DNA of 64,000 bases, taken from assembly GCF_001425175.1 (NCBI RefSeq), contig NZ_LMDV01000001.1, forward strand, positions 248,001-312,000. The letters are read 5' to 3'. This DNA comes from Nocardioides sp. Root1257 (lineage in GTDB: Bacteria > Actinomycetota > Actinomycetes > Propionibacteriales > Nocardioidaceae). The notes beneath the pieces were generated by a model that was not told the DNA's origin, did not search any database, and saw nothing but the letters and a program-made list of their open reading frames with translations. The stretch's first letter is position 1. Each line of letters opens with the position of its first letter. The position numbers and the translations under genes were made by a program. Below are positions 48,133 through 56,824 of the stretch, piece after piece.

Positions 48133-50420
48133 CAGGCAGGCTCGACGGTGACCGTGGGCTCGAGCGCCCGGTCGACGCCGACCACCCGGCTCGCCCCGAC
48201 CAGCTCGAGCGGCACCACCTCGCGGATGTCCGTGCTGGACGCCCCGACCCACAGCTCCACCTCGCCCGGCTCGACGATGCGGACCAGGTCGCGGCCGGTG
48301 AACGCCGTCAGGTCGGCCGACAGCGAGAAGCAGACCCGCGCCGCCTGTCCCGGGGCGAGGTCGACCCGGGCCGCGCCGACAAGGCGCTGCACCGGACGCA
48401 CCACCGAGGCCGACCGGTCGTGCAGGTAGACCTGCACCACCTCCGACACGTCCCGGTCGGCCTCGTTCGCGAGCTGCACCACGAGCTCGCAGGTGCCGTC
48501 GGTCTCCCACCGTGAGCCCGACGACGCGGACGCAGCGCCCCAGGTGGCGCCGGCGTACGACAGTCCGTGCCCGAACCCGAAGAGGGGCGTCGGGTCGACC
48601 ACGCTGACGTCGTTGCGGCGGCCCAGCGGCGAGGCGAGGTACGTCGACGGGTGGGTCGCGCCGGCGCCCGGGAAGCTCACGGGGAGCCGGCCCGACGGGT
48701 TGACGCGGCCGCTGAGCACGTCGGCGATCGCCTGCGCGCCCTCCTCGCCCGGGAAGAACCCACACACGAGTCCGGCGAGCCGGTCGACCTGCCGGCTGAG
48801 GTCGTAGGGACGCCCGACCAGCAGCACGGCGACGACCGGGGTGCCGGTGCCGAGCAGCGCCTCGAGCAGCTCCTCCTGGCGGCCGGGGAGGGTCAGGTCG
48901 GCAACGTCGCAGCCTTCGCCCGAGGTGCCCTTGCCGAAGAGCCCGGCCTGGTCGCCGAGCACCACCACGCAGACCTCGGCGCCGGCGGCGACGGCGACGG
49001 CCGCCTCGATGTCGGCGTCCTCCCCGCCCAGCACCGGGCAGCCCAGGGCGTAGGTGACGTCGAAGGTGTCGGCGAGCGCCTCGCGCACGGTGCGGATCTC
49101 GACGCCGGTCTCCGCCTCCGGGTGGTGCACCAGCACGTGCATCGGGAAGGAGTAGCAGCCGAGCATCGCCTCCGGGGTGTCCGCCCGAGGCCCGACGACC
49201 GCGACCGTCGCGCCGGACGCGAGCGGCAGGCTGCCGTCGTTGGCGAGCAGCACGACCGACCTGCGGGCGAGCTCGAGCGCCACCGCCCGCGACTCGGGGG
49301 CGTCGAGGTCGACGTCGGCTGGCTCCAGGGGCGCCCAGCCCGGGTCCAGCAGGCCGAGCTCGCACTTCTGCTGGAGCACCCGCGACAGCGCGCGGTCGAT
49401 GATCTTCTCGTCCACGACCCCGTCCGCGATGGCGGCGAGCAGCGGCGCGCCGTACGTGTCCAGCGACGGCAGCTCGACGTCGATCCCCGCCTCGAGCGCG
49501 AGCGCCGCGGCCTCGCCCGGCGACGCGGCGACGCCGTGCAGCGACTGCAGGAAGGCGATCGAGAAGTAGTCGGCCGTGACGGTGCCGGCGAAGCCCAGCT
49601 CGTCACGCAGCAGGCCGGAGAGCAGCCGCGGGTCGGCGGCGACCGGGACGCCGTCGAGGTCGGTGTAGGAGTTCATCACCGATCGCGCACCGGCGCGCAG
49701 CGCCATCTCGAACGGCGGCAGGATCACGTCGGCCAGCTCGCGCGGCCCGATGGAGACCGGTGCGAGGTTGCGGGCCGCCCGGGACGCGGAGTAGCCGAGG
49801 AAGTGCTTGAGGGTCGCGACGGTGCCGCCCTGCTCGAGGCCGCGCACGTAGGCGCTCCCGACCAGCCCGACGAGGAACGGGTCCTCGCCCAGGGTCTCCT
49901 CGACACGGCCCCATCGGTGGTCGCGCACGACGTCGAGCACCGGCGCCAGGCCCTGGTGGACGCCGAGCGCACGCATGGAGCCCGCGATCTGCGCCGCCAT
50001 CCGCTCGACGAGCTCGGGGTCGAACGACGCGGCCCACGACAGCGGCGCGGGATAGATGGTGGCACCCCACACGGCAAGGCCGGTGAGCACCTCCTCGTGC
50101 GCCTGCGCCGGGATGCCGAAGCGGTTGCCCGCCATCACGTCGCGCTGCCGCTGGGCCAGGATCCGCATCCCCTCGGCCGGCTCGAGCGGCGCGGTGCCGA
50201 ACGTGCGCGTCAGCTGCCCGAGACCGCCCGCGGCGACCTCCTCCCACGGCGGCATCTGACCGACGCTCTCGCTGAGCATCGGCGCCATCCCGCCCGCGCC
50301 GGGCTCGAGCCACCAGATGGAGCCGAGCTGGGCGACCTTCTCCTCGACCGTCATCCGGTCGACCAGGTCGGCGACCCGCGCCTCCACCGGTGCCGTCGGG
50401 TCACGCCACAGCTCGGTCAC
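48132..50420 (-). CDS. GH3 family beta-glucosidase / beta-xylosidase
   Basis: A 762-residue glycoside hydrolase family 3 enzyme. Motifs: RWGRVEETLGEDP (169-181), KHF at 205-207, and the nucleophile Asp284 in GTVTADYF; a second (alpha/beta)6 domain and a C-terminal fibronectin III-like domain follow. No signal peptide, so it cleaves oligosaccharides in the cytoplasm after uptake. GTG overlaps the lacI stop by 4 bp. Glucoside versus xyloside specificity cannot be told. Confidence 0.92.
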   Translation of the reverse strand: MTELWRDPTAPVEARVADLVDRMTVEEKVAQLGSIWWLEPGAGGMAPMLSESVGQMPPWEEVAAGGLGQLTRTFGTAPLEPAEGMRILAQRQRDVMAGNRFGIPAQAHEEVLTGLAVWGATIYPAPLSWAASFDPELVERMAAQIAGSMRALGVHQGLAPVLDVVRDHRWGRVEETLGEDPFLVGLVGSAYVRGLEQGGTVATLKHFLGYSASRAARNLAPVSIGPRELADVILPPFEMALRAGARSVMNSYTDLDGVPVAADPRLLSGLLRDELGFAGTVTADYFSIAFLQSLHGVAASPGEAAALALEAGIDVELPSLDTYGAPLLAAIADGVVDEKIIDRALSRVLQQKCELGLLDPGWAPLEPADVDLDAPESRAVALELARRSVVLLANDGSLPLASGATVAVVGPRADTPEAMLGCYSFPMHVLVHHPEAETGVEIRTVREALADTFDVTYALGCPVLGGEDADIEAAVAVAAGAEVCVVVLGDQAGLFGKGTSGEGCDVADLTLPGRQEELLEALLGTGTPVVAVLLVGRPYDLSRQVDRLAGLVCGFFPGEEGAQAIADVLSGRVNPSGRLPVSFPGAGATHPSTYLASPLGRRNDVSVVDPTPLFGFGHGLSYAGATWGAASASSGSRWETDGTCELVVQLANEADRDVSEVVQVYLHDRSASVVRPVQRLVGAARVDLAPGQAARVCFSLSADLTAFTGRDLVRIVEPGEVELWVGASSTDIREVVPLELVGASRVVGVDRALEPTVTVEPA

Positions 50421-51478
50421 GATGCATCTCCCAGGGTCGCGGTCGTACGCCGGAGCACCAGCGTGGTCTCGAGGGTCACGTGTGTGTCGTCCACCTGCTC
50501 GCCGGCGATCAGCGCGACGAGCATCGCGATCGCGTCGTGCCCCATCTGGCGCATCGGCTGCTGGACGGTCGTCAGCGGCGGGTGCGCGAGCGCCGACTCG
50601 GGGATGTTGTCGAAGCCGACGACGGACAGGCTGCCGGGCACCTCGACGCCCATCTCGGCCGCGACCTCGAGGGTCGCGAGGGCCGAGATGTCGTTGGCGG
50701 CGAAGATCGCGGTCGGCGGGGTGGGCAGCCGCAGCAGCGTCCGGGCGGCCTCGCGGGCCTGCTCCGGGTCGAACGCGCCGTCCGCCAGGAGCGACTCGTC
50801 GACCGGTACGCCGGCCGCCGCGTGCGCCTCGCGGTAGCCGCGCTCGCGGAGCTGGGCAGAGACCAGGTCGGCACGCCCCGTCACCATGCCGACACGGCGG
50901 TGGCCGAGGCTGAGCAGGTGGTCGACGCCCATCCGGGCGCCCTGCAGGTTGTCGGCCGCGACGGTCGGCAGGCTCGAGCGACCGGTGTGCGGGTCGACCG
51001 CGACGACGGGACCGTCGTACTGGACGTCGGTGACCGTCGGCGTCACCAGCACGGCTCCGTCCACGAGGGTCCCCATCACGCGCGAGAGGTAGCGCCGCTC
51101 CCATCCGACGTGCTCGTCGAAGCGGCCGCCGGCCGAGTACGCGACCAGCTCGTAGCCGGTCCCCCGGATCGCGTCGGCCGCACCCTTGAGCACCTCGGTG
51201 CTGAACGGCTCGAAGTCCGCGACCAGCACGCCGATCACGTTGGTCCGGGCGTTGCGCAGGCTCCGCGCCACCAGGCTGGTCTCGTAGCCGAGGCGGTTGA
51301 TCACGGCGGTGACGTGGTCGAACGTCTGGCTGGACACGCCGTAGCGGCCGTTCATCACCTTGGAGACGGTCGACACCGAGACCCCGGCCTCGGCCGCGAC
51401 CTGCTGCATGGTGACCCGGCCGTTGCCCAGGGACCCGCTCCGACCGCTCACGGTGCTCTCCTCCACGTCGCCCGTCAT
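50417..51478 (-). CDS. LacI family transcriptional regulator
   Basis: A 353-residue repressor: N-terminal helix-turn-helix TMQQVAAEAGVSVSTVSKVMNG (about 23-44) and hinge helix, then a periplasmic-binding-protein-like domain (IGVLVADFEPFSTEVLKGA, AIFAANDISALATLEVA). Embedded in the sugar operon with 4-bp overlaps on both sides, so it likely controls its own locus through the palindromes at 54696-54757. Confidence 0.92.
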   Translation of the reverse strand: MTGDVEESTVSGRSGSLGNGRVTMQQVAAEAGVSVSTVSKVMNGRYGVSSQTFDHVTAVINRLGYETSLVARSLRNARTNVIGVLVADFEPFSTEVLKGAADAIRGTGYELVAYSAGGRFDEHVGWERRYLSRVMGTLVDGAVLVTPTVTDVQYDGPVVAVDPHTGRSSLPTVAADNLQGARMGVDHLLSLGHRRVGMVTGRADLVSAQLRERGYREAHAAAGVPVDESLLADGAFDPEQAREAARTLLRLPTPPTAIFAANDISALATLEVAAEMGVEVPGSLSVVGFDNIPESALAHPPLTTVQQPMRQMGHDAIAMLVALIAGEQVDDTHVTLETTLVLRRTTATLGDAS

Positions 51479-52311
51479 CCCTTCACCGCGCCCTGCAGAC
51501 CGCTGACGATCCGGCGCTGCATCGCCAGGAAGAGGATGAGGGCGGGGATCATCGCCAGCGTCGTGAACGCGAGCACGCCTGCGGTGTCGGACGAGTGCTC
51601 GCTCGAGTAGTCCGCGACACCGAGCGGCAGCGTACGCATGTCGTCCTGCAGCAGGAGCAGGGGCAGCAGGTAGGCGTTCCACGACGCGACGAACGCCAGC
51701 ACGCCGACCGTGACCAGCGCCGGCATCGAGAGCGGCACCACCAGTCGCCAGAAGATCCCGACCCGCGACGCGCCGTCGATCAGCGCAGCCTCCTCCAGCT
51801 CACGCGGGATCGCCATCAGGAACGGCCGCAGGATCACCACGGTGATCGGCAGCGCGAACGCGGCCTGCGGCAGCGCGACGCCCCACCAGGTGTTGGCGAG
51901 GTGCAGGTTGCGGGAGACCAGGATGAAGAGCGGGATGATGGCCACGGCCGCGGGGAAGAGCAGCCCCAGCACGAAGACCATGAAGAGCGGCTCGCGGCCC
52001 TTGAACTGGTAGCGGGCGAGCGGGTACGCCGCCATCACGCCGAAGAGCACGGCCACGAACGTCGTGACCAGGGCGACGATCGTCGAGTTCAGCGCGTAGC
52101 GCCAGAACGCCTCGTTGCTCAGGACGGCGGTGTAGTTGGAGAAGACCCAGGGGTCCGGCAGACCGGACGGGTCGCTGGCCAGCTGCTCGTTGCTGCGGAA
52201 GCCGCCGAGGGCGCCGTACACGACCGGGCCCAGCGTGATGATGACGGCCACCAGGGCGAGCAGGTAGACCAGCGGTCCGCCTGAGCCGAAGGGCCTCGCG
52301 CGTCGGATCAT
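51475..52311 (-). CDS. Carbohydrate ABC transporter permease (MalG-like)
   Basis: A 278-residue inner-membrane protein with six predicted helices and the EAA loop EEAALIDGASRVGIFWRLVVP for docking the ATPase. Partner of the upstream permease. Start follows the preceding permease by 7 bp; stop overlaps lacI by 4 bp. Confidence 0.92.
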   Translation of the reverse strand: MIRRARPFGSGGPLVYLLALVAVIITLGPVVYGALGGFRSNEQLASDPSGLPDPWVFSNYTAVLSNEAFWRYALNSTIVALVTTFVAVLFGVMAAYPLARYQFKGREPLFMVFVLGLLFPAAVAIIPLFILVSRNLHLANTWWGVALPQAAFALPITVVILRPFLMAIPRELEEAALIDGASRVGIFWRLVVPLSMPALVTVGVLAFVASWNAYLLPLLLLQDDMRTLPLGVADYSSEHSSDTAGVLAFTTLAMIPALILFLAMQRRIVSGLQGAVKG

Positions 52312-52318
52312 GGCCGAC

Positions 52319-53299
52319 TCACCTCTCCACGGTCGTGTCGCGCCGCAGCACGAACACCTGGTAGATCAACGCCATCAGGAAGCCGATCACGAACAGGATC
52401 ACGGACGCCGCACCGGCGATGCCGTAGTTGTGACGGCCGGTGCCCTGGTTGATCAGGTACGTCGCCATCGTGGTCGTCGCGTTGGCCGGGCCGCCACCGG
52501 TCAGGATCCAGACCATGTCGAAGAGCTGCAGCGAGCCGATCATCGACAGGAAGCACCAGGTCCGGATGGTCGGGCCCAGCAGCGGGATCGCGATCCGGCG
52601 CTGCACCTGCCACCAGCTCGCGCCGTCGAGCTGGGCGGCCTCGAAGAGGTCGTGCGGCACACCCTGGAGCCCGGCCAGGAAGAGCAGGATCGCCAGCCCG
52701 AGGTACTTCCAGGTGAGCACCACGAACACCGTGCCGAGCGCCAGGCCCGGCGTGCCGAGGAAGCCCTGCTCCGGTGGGGTCAGCCCGACCGCCGAGATCA
52801 ACCCGTCGATGACGCCGGACTCGGGCTGGAGCAGCTGGTACCAGACGACGCCCGCGATCACCTCGGCCAGCACGTACGGGACGAAGACGATCGTGCGCAG
52901 CAGCCCCTGGCCGTGGATCCGGCGGTTGAGCAGCAGCGCGACCGCCAGGCCGAGCGGGAGCTGGATCAGGATCGAGGCGAACACGATGATGAAGTTGTGC
53001 GTCACCGCGCCGGTGAAGACGTCGTCGCTGAGCACGTAGCGGTAGTTGTCGATCCCGATGAAGTCGTCCATCGGGCCGAAGCCCTTCCACCGGTAGAACG
53101 ACATCCGGACCGCCGAGACGATCGGCCAGACGACGAAGACGGCCATCAGCGCCAACGCGGGCGTGACGAAGAAGGCGATCTCCAGTCGCTGCCGCCAGCC
53201 CGACCCGAGGGGCCGGGAGGCCACCCGGCGCTGGTCGCGCCGGGTGGCCCCTCCGAGAGGTGTGGACGTCGTGGAGAGTGCGACGTCCTCGTCGGTCAC
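52319..53299 (-). CDS. Carbohydrate ABC transporter permease (MalF-like)
   Basis: A 326-residue permease with six predicted helices starting about residue 42 (IAFFVTPALALMAVFVVWP) and the EAA loop EAAQLDGASWWQVQ. I use GTG at 53299 (VTDEDVAL), 19 bp after the binding-protein stop; a longer frame upstream would overlap that gene. No ATPase gene is in the locus, so a shared MsiK-type ATPase elsewhere is expected. Confidence 0.9.
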   Translation of the reverse strand: MTDEDVALSTTSTPLGGATRRDQRRVASRPLGSGWRQRLEIAFFVTPALALMAVFVVWPIVSAVRMSFYRWKGFGPMDDFIGIDNYRYVLSDDVFTGAVTHNFIIVFASILIQLPLGLAVALLLNRRIHGQGLLRTIVFVPYVLAEVIAGVVWYQLLQPESGVIDGLISAVGLTPPEQGFLGTPGLALGTVFVVLTWKYLGLAILLFLAGLQGVPHDLFEAAQLDGASWWQVQRRIAIPLLGPTIRTWCFLSMIGSLQLFDMVWILTGGGPANATTTMATYLINQGTGRHNYGIAGAASVILFVIGFLMALIYQVFVLRRDTTVER

Positions 53300-53318
53300 G
53301 CTCAGCTCACTGCTCCTG

Positions 53319-54608
53319 TCACTGCTCGGCGTCGGCGGCCTGCTGGGTCGCGTCGACGACGTCCTGCGGGGACGCGTCACCGGCGAACAGCAGGGCGATC
53401 TCGTCGTTCATCGCGCCACCGACGGAGGCACCGAAGGCCGTGTCGAAGTAGAGCTGGACGAACGGCGCGTCGTCGCGGGCCTTGAGGACACCGGCGAGCG
53501 CCGAATCGGAGACCGAGTCGTTGGCCGCCGGGTTGGTCGGCAGACCCATGTCGTTGGACGCGAAGCCCTGCTGGACCTTGTCGGAGAGCAGGTACTTCAC
53601 GAAGTCGACCGCCTCGTCGGGGGCGTCCTCGGACACCGCCCACGCGTCGCCGCCGCCGAGGGCGTCGGCCGGGTCGCCCTGGCCGTCCTCGACCGCCGGG
53701 AAGGGGAACCAGCCGGTCTTCTCGCCCAGGCCCTTGCCGTCGTCGGTCAGGCCCTGCATGACGCCGGGCTCCCAGTGCCCCTGCATCTCCATGGCGACCT
53801 TGCCGGTGGCCAGGAGGCCGGACGCGGACGTCGCACCCTCCTGCGCCTTGGTGGTCAGGAAGCCCTTGTTGAAGGGGTCGGTCGCCAGCAGGTCCTCGAC
53901 GACCTCGCCGGCCTTCACGAAGCACGGGTCGGAGAAGTCGAGGCTGGTGACGGCGTCCTTCAGGACGTCCTCGGGGCACGACCGCAGCGCGGTGTAGTAC
54001 CAGTAGTGCGCGGCCGGCCACTTGTCACCGGCGCCGACGGAGATCGGCGTGATGCCGGCGTCCTTGATCTTGGCGATGTCGTCGTACCACTCGTCCATCG
54101 TGGTCGGCGGTGCGGTGATGCCGGCCTGGTCGAACAGCTCGGTGTTGTACCAGACGCCGACCACGCCGAGCGAGAACGGCAGGGCGTACGTCTTGCCGTC
54201 GATCTGCCAGCCCCCGACGGAGCCGCCGATCTTGTCGATCTCGTCCGAGGCGTCGTCCGAGAGGTCGCGGACCATGCCCGCGTCGACGTGGTCCGCCAGC
54301 TCGCCGCCGCCGCGCTCCATGTAGATGTCGGGGATGTCCCCGCTCTGGAACGCCGCGTCGAGCTTGTCGACCATGTCCTCGTGCGCCATGGCGCTGATCT
54401 CGATCTTCACGCCCGGGTGGTCGGACTCGAAGTCCTTGGCCACCTGTTCGTAGTAGCCCATGCCGGGCTCGTTGTTGGAGTTGTGCCACCAGGTGATCGT
54501 GGTGGTGCCACCGCTCCCCTCCGACGAGTCGTCGCTGCCACAGGCAGCGAACGCCAAGACGCCGGCACAGAGCACGGCGAGCGCCGCGCTGCGAGACTTC
54601 GACCTCAT
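53319..54608 (-). CDS. Sugar-binding lipoprotein of ABC transporter
   Basis: A 429-residue family 1 extracellular solute-binding protein. Lipobox FAAC gives lipidated Cys23; TITWWHNSNNEPG and the DIPDIYMERGGGELADHVDAG segment are typical of oligosaccharide-binding proteins. GGAAGGG lies before the ATG; TTGACA further upstream may be the -35. First gene of the sugar operon. Confidence 0.92.
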   Translation of the reverse strand: MRSKSRSAALAVLCAGVLAFAACGSDDSSEGSGGTTTITWWHNSNNEPGMGYYEQVAKDFESDHPGVKIEISAMAHEDMVDKLDAAFQSGDIPDIYMERGGGELADHVDAGMVRDLSDDASDEIDKIGGSVGGWQIDGKTYALPFSLGVVGVWYNTELFDQAGITAPPTTMDEWYDDIAKIKDAGITPISVGAGDKWPAAHYWYYTALRSCPEDVLKDAVTSLDFSDPCFVKAGEVVEDLLATDPFNKGFLTTKAQEGATSASGLLATGKVAMEMQGHWEPGVMQGLTDDGKGLGEKTGWFPFPAVEDGQGDPADALGGGDAWAVSEDAPDEAVDFVKYLLSDKVQQGFASNDMGLPTNPAANDSVSDSALAGVLKARDDAPFVQLYFDTAFGASVGGAMNDEIALLFAGDASPQDVVDATQQAADAEQ

Positions 54609-54695
54609 ACGGAAACCCTTCCATTCGGCGTACGCCGGGTGCGACGCACGTCACACATGACCGGAAAGGTGTCACTCGTCACAGGTCGTGTCAAT

Positions 54696-54709
54696 CGTTG
54701 TCGATAACG
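54696..54709 (-). promoter_or_regulatory. LacI-type palindrome near the binding-protein promoter
   Basis: CGTTGTCGATAACG, a near-perfect palindrome around a central CG, as in LacI/GalR-family sites. On the minus strand it lies just upstream of TTGACA, the likely -35 of the binding-protein gene. Confidence 0.6.
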
Positions 54710-54728
54710 TTTTCCATAATCTCCTTGT

Positions 54729-54757
54729 TTTCGAAACTGCCCGCGTCATTTTCGAAA
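54729..54757 (+). promoter_or_regulatory. Pair of TTTCGAAA palindromes before the SGNH esterase
   Basis: Two TTTCGAAA sites (54729-54736 and 54750-54757) with centres 21 bp apart, two helical turns, in an AT-rich stretch of the divergent gap. A LacI-family dimer pair could bind on one face of the DNA and repress the esterase. Confidence 0.6.
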
Positions 54758-54784
54758 CAAAGGGCAAGGCACCAGGGTGGCCCC

Positions 54785-55945
54785 ATGCCGCTGACTCCGA
54801 CCCCGATCACCCCCGACCTGGTGCGTGGCGCCGTCGAGCTGGAGGCCACCGAGAACGGCCTGCTCCCCCACCGGCTGCCAACCTGGGCGCGCGCCCAGGT
54901 GCCGGAGCCGCAGCTGCTGATGGCCGAGAGCCAGCCCTCCGGCGTACGCCTGGCCCTGCGGACGGCCGCGACCACGATCGAGCTGGACACGCTGCCCACG
55001 AAGCGCGTGTACGTCGGCGTACCTCCGCTCCCCGACGGGGTCTACGACCTCCTCGTCGACGGGCGGCTGACGGGCCAGGGCAGCGTGCCGGGCGGTCGCG
55101 CAGTCGTCATCGACATGGCCAGGGGCACCTTCGAGGAACGTCCCGGCGAGCCCGGCACCCTCCGCTTCGAGGGACTCTCGACGGAGCCGAAGGATGTCGA
55201 GATCTGGCTGCCGCACGGGGAGACCACCGTCCTGGTCGAGCTGCGCACCGACGCCCCGGTCGAGCCCCTGCCGGACCGCGGGCGGCCGGTGTGGCTGCAC
55301 CACGGCAGCTCGATCAGCGCCGGGTCGGAGGCGGGCAGCCCGACCACCACGTGGCCGGCCCGGGCAGCCGGCCTCGGCGGCGTCGACCTGCTCAACCTGG
55401 GCCTCGGTGGCAGCGCCCTCCTGGACCCGTTCGTGGGCCGCACGATGCGCGACCTCCCGGCCGACCTGATCAGCGTCAAGATGGGGATCAACCTGGTCAA
55501 CGCCGACGTGATGCGCCTGCGGGCGTTCACCGCCGGGATGCACGGCTTCCTCGACACGATCCGCGACGGCCACCCGACCACGCCGCTGCTCGTCGTGTCA
55601 CCGATCTGGTGCGCCATCCACGAGGACACGCCGGGGCCGCTGCTGCCGGTCACCGGACCGGACGGCGGCATCCGGTTCGCGGCCTACGGCGACCCTGCCG
55701 AGCGGATCTTCGGCAAGCTGACCCTGCGCGTCGTACGCCGGGAGCTCGCGCGCATCGTGGCCGAGCGGAGCGCCAGCGACCCGCACCTGCACTACCTCGA
55801 CGGCCTCGCGCTGTACGGCGAGGCGGACGCGGCCGAGCACCCGCTGCCCGACGACCTGCACCCCGACGCGGCGACCCACCTGCTGATCGGCGACCGGTTC
55901 GCCGACATGATCCTGGGTTCCGGCCGCGTCTTCGACGTCGCCTGA
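54785..55945 (+). CDS. SGNH/GDSL-family esterase
   Basis: A 386-residue two-domain protein: N-terminal beta-rich jelly-roll part (to about 165) and an SGNH hydrolase domain with HHGSSISAG (probable nucleophile Ser175), GLGGSAL (oxyanion Gly), GINLVNAD and DDLHPD (Asp, His). Likely a carbohydrate deacetylase partner to the CE7 enzyme. I start at MPLTPTPIT, since the 29 residues upstream are encoded by the operator region. No signal peptide. Divergent from the sugar ABC operon. Confidence 0.83.
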   Translation: MPLTPTPITPDLVRGAVELEATENGLLPHRLPTWARAQVPEPQLLMAESQPSGVRLALRTAATTIELDTLPTKRVYVGVPPLPDGVYDLLVDGRLTGQGSVPGGRAVVIDMARGTFEERPGEPGTLRFEGLSTEPKDVEIWLPHGETTVLVELRTDAPVEPLPDRGRPVWLHHGSSISAGSEAGSPTTTWPARAAGLGGVDLLNLGLGGSALLDPFVGRTMRDLPADLISVKMGINLVNADVMRLRAFTAGMHGFLDTIRDGHPTTPLLVVSPIWCAIHEDTPGPLLPVTGPDGGIRFAAYGDPAERIFGKLTLRVVRRELARIVAERSASDPHLHYLDGLALYGEADAAEHPLPDDLHPDAATHLLIGDRFADMILGSGRVFDVA

Positions 55946-55957
55946 CAGAATCTCCGG

Positions 55958-56824
55958 GTGCCGTGGCCGACCTGGGATCAAGCAGCGATCGCTGCCCTGC
56001 TCAGCGGCCTGGTCTGGCTCGCGTTCCGCTTGCGGCCCAACCGGCTGAGCCCGCACGTCGAGCCGGCGGCCGCCGAGTTCGCCCTGATCGCCTCGCTCTA
56101 CGCGCTCTGGCGCCTCGCCCGGATGCTCCCGATCACGGCCACCCACGGCGCCATCGCCCGGGCACATGACATCGCGACGTTCCAGGACTGGCTGCACCTG
56201 CCGTCCGAGCTGACCCTTCAGAAGTACGTGCTCGCCCACGAGCGCCTGGCCGACCTGACGACCTGGTACTACGCGACCGTCCACGTGCCGGCGCTGATCG
56301 CGTTCCTGGTCTGGCTCTTCGTCCGGCACCGCGACAAGTACCCGCACTGGCGCAACGGGCTCGCCCTGATCACCGCCTGGTGCCTGGTGATCCGCTTCAT
56401 CCGGGTCGCGCCTCCGCGCTTCCTGCCCGACCTCGGGTACGTCGACATGGGCCGCCAGTTCGGCATGTCGGTCTACGCCGTCGACCCGACCACCGGGGTC
56501 TCCGACCAGTTCGCCGCGATGCCGTCGATCCACGTGGCCTGGGCCGCGGTCGTCTCGTTCGGCATCATCGCGGCGAGCACCAGCCGCTGGCGCTGGCTCT
56601 TCCTGCCGCACGTGGTCCTGACGATGCTCGTCGTCTCGGCGACCGGCAACCACTGGTGGATGGACGGCATCGTCGCGATCATCCTGCTGGCAGGCTCGCT
56701 CGCGGCCGACACCGCCGTCCGCAACTACGTACGCCGGCGCTCAGCCGACCGCGCGGTCACCGGTCCAGAACTGGGCACGGAGGGCCTTCTTGTCGGGCTT
56801 GCCGAGCCCGGTCAGCGGCAGTGA
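55958..56824 (+). CDS. PAP2 superfamily membrane phosphatase
   Basis: A 288-residue protein with about six transmembrane helices and PAP2/AUR1-type motifs: RVAPPRFLPDLG, MPSIHVAWA (catalytic His) and GNHWWMDGI (second His as NHWWMD). Probably a lipid phosphatase or inositolphosphotransferase-like enzyme. Its last 28 codons overlap the end of the convergent fadD8-like gene by 84 bp. GTG start 12 bp after the esterase stop. Confidence 0.82.
   Translation: MPWPTWDQAAIAALLSGLVWLAFRLRPNRLSPHVEPAAAEFALIASLYALWRLARMLPITATHGAIARAHDIATFQDWLHLPSELTLQKYVLAHERLADLTTWYYATVHVPALIAFLVWLFVRHRDKYPHWRNGLALITAWCLVIRFIRVAPPRFLPDLGYVDMGRQFGMSVYAVDPTTGVSDQFAAMPSIHVAWAAVVSFGIIAASTSRWRWLFLPHVVLTMLVVSATGNHWWMDGIVAIILLAGSLAADTAVRNYVRRRSADRAVTGPELGTEGLLVGLAEPGQRQ

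Noticed and set aside
51475..54608. Missing ABC ATPase gene
   Set aside because: No ATPase motif is found in any frame of the locus; sharing of a common ATPase is usual for such importers, so this is not treated as a defect.
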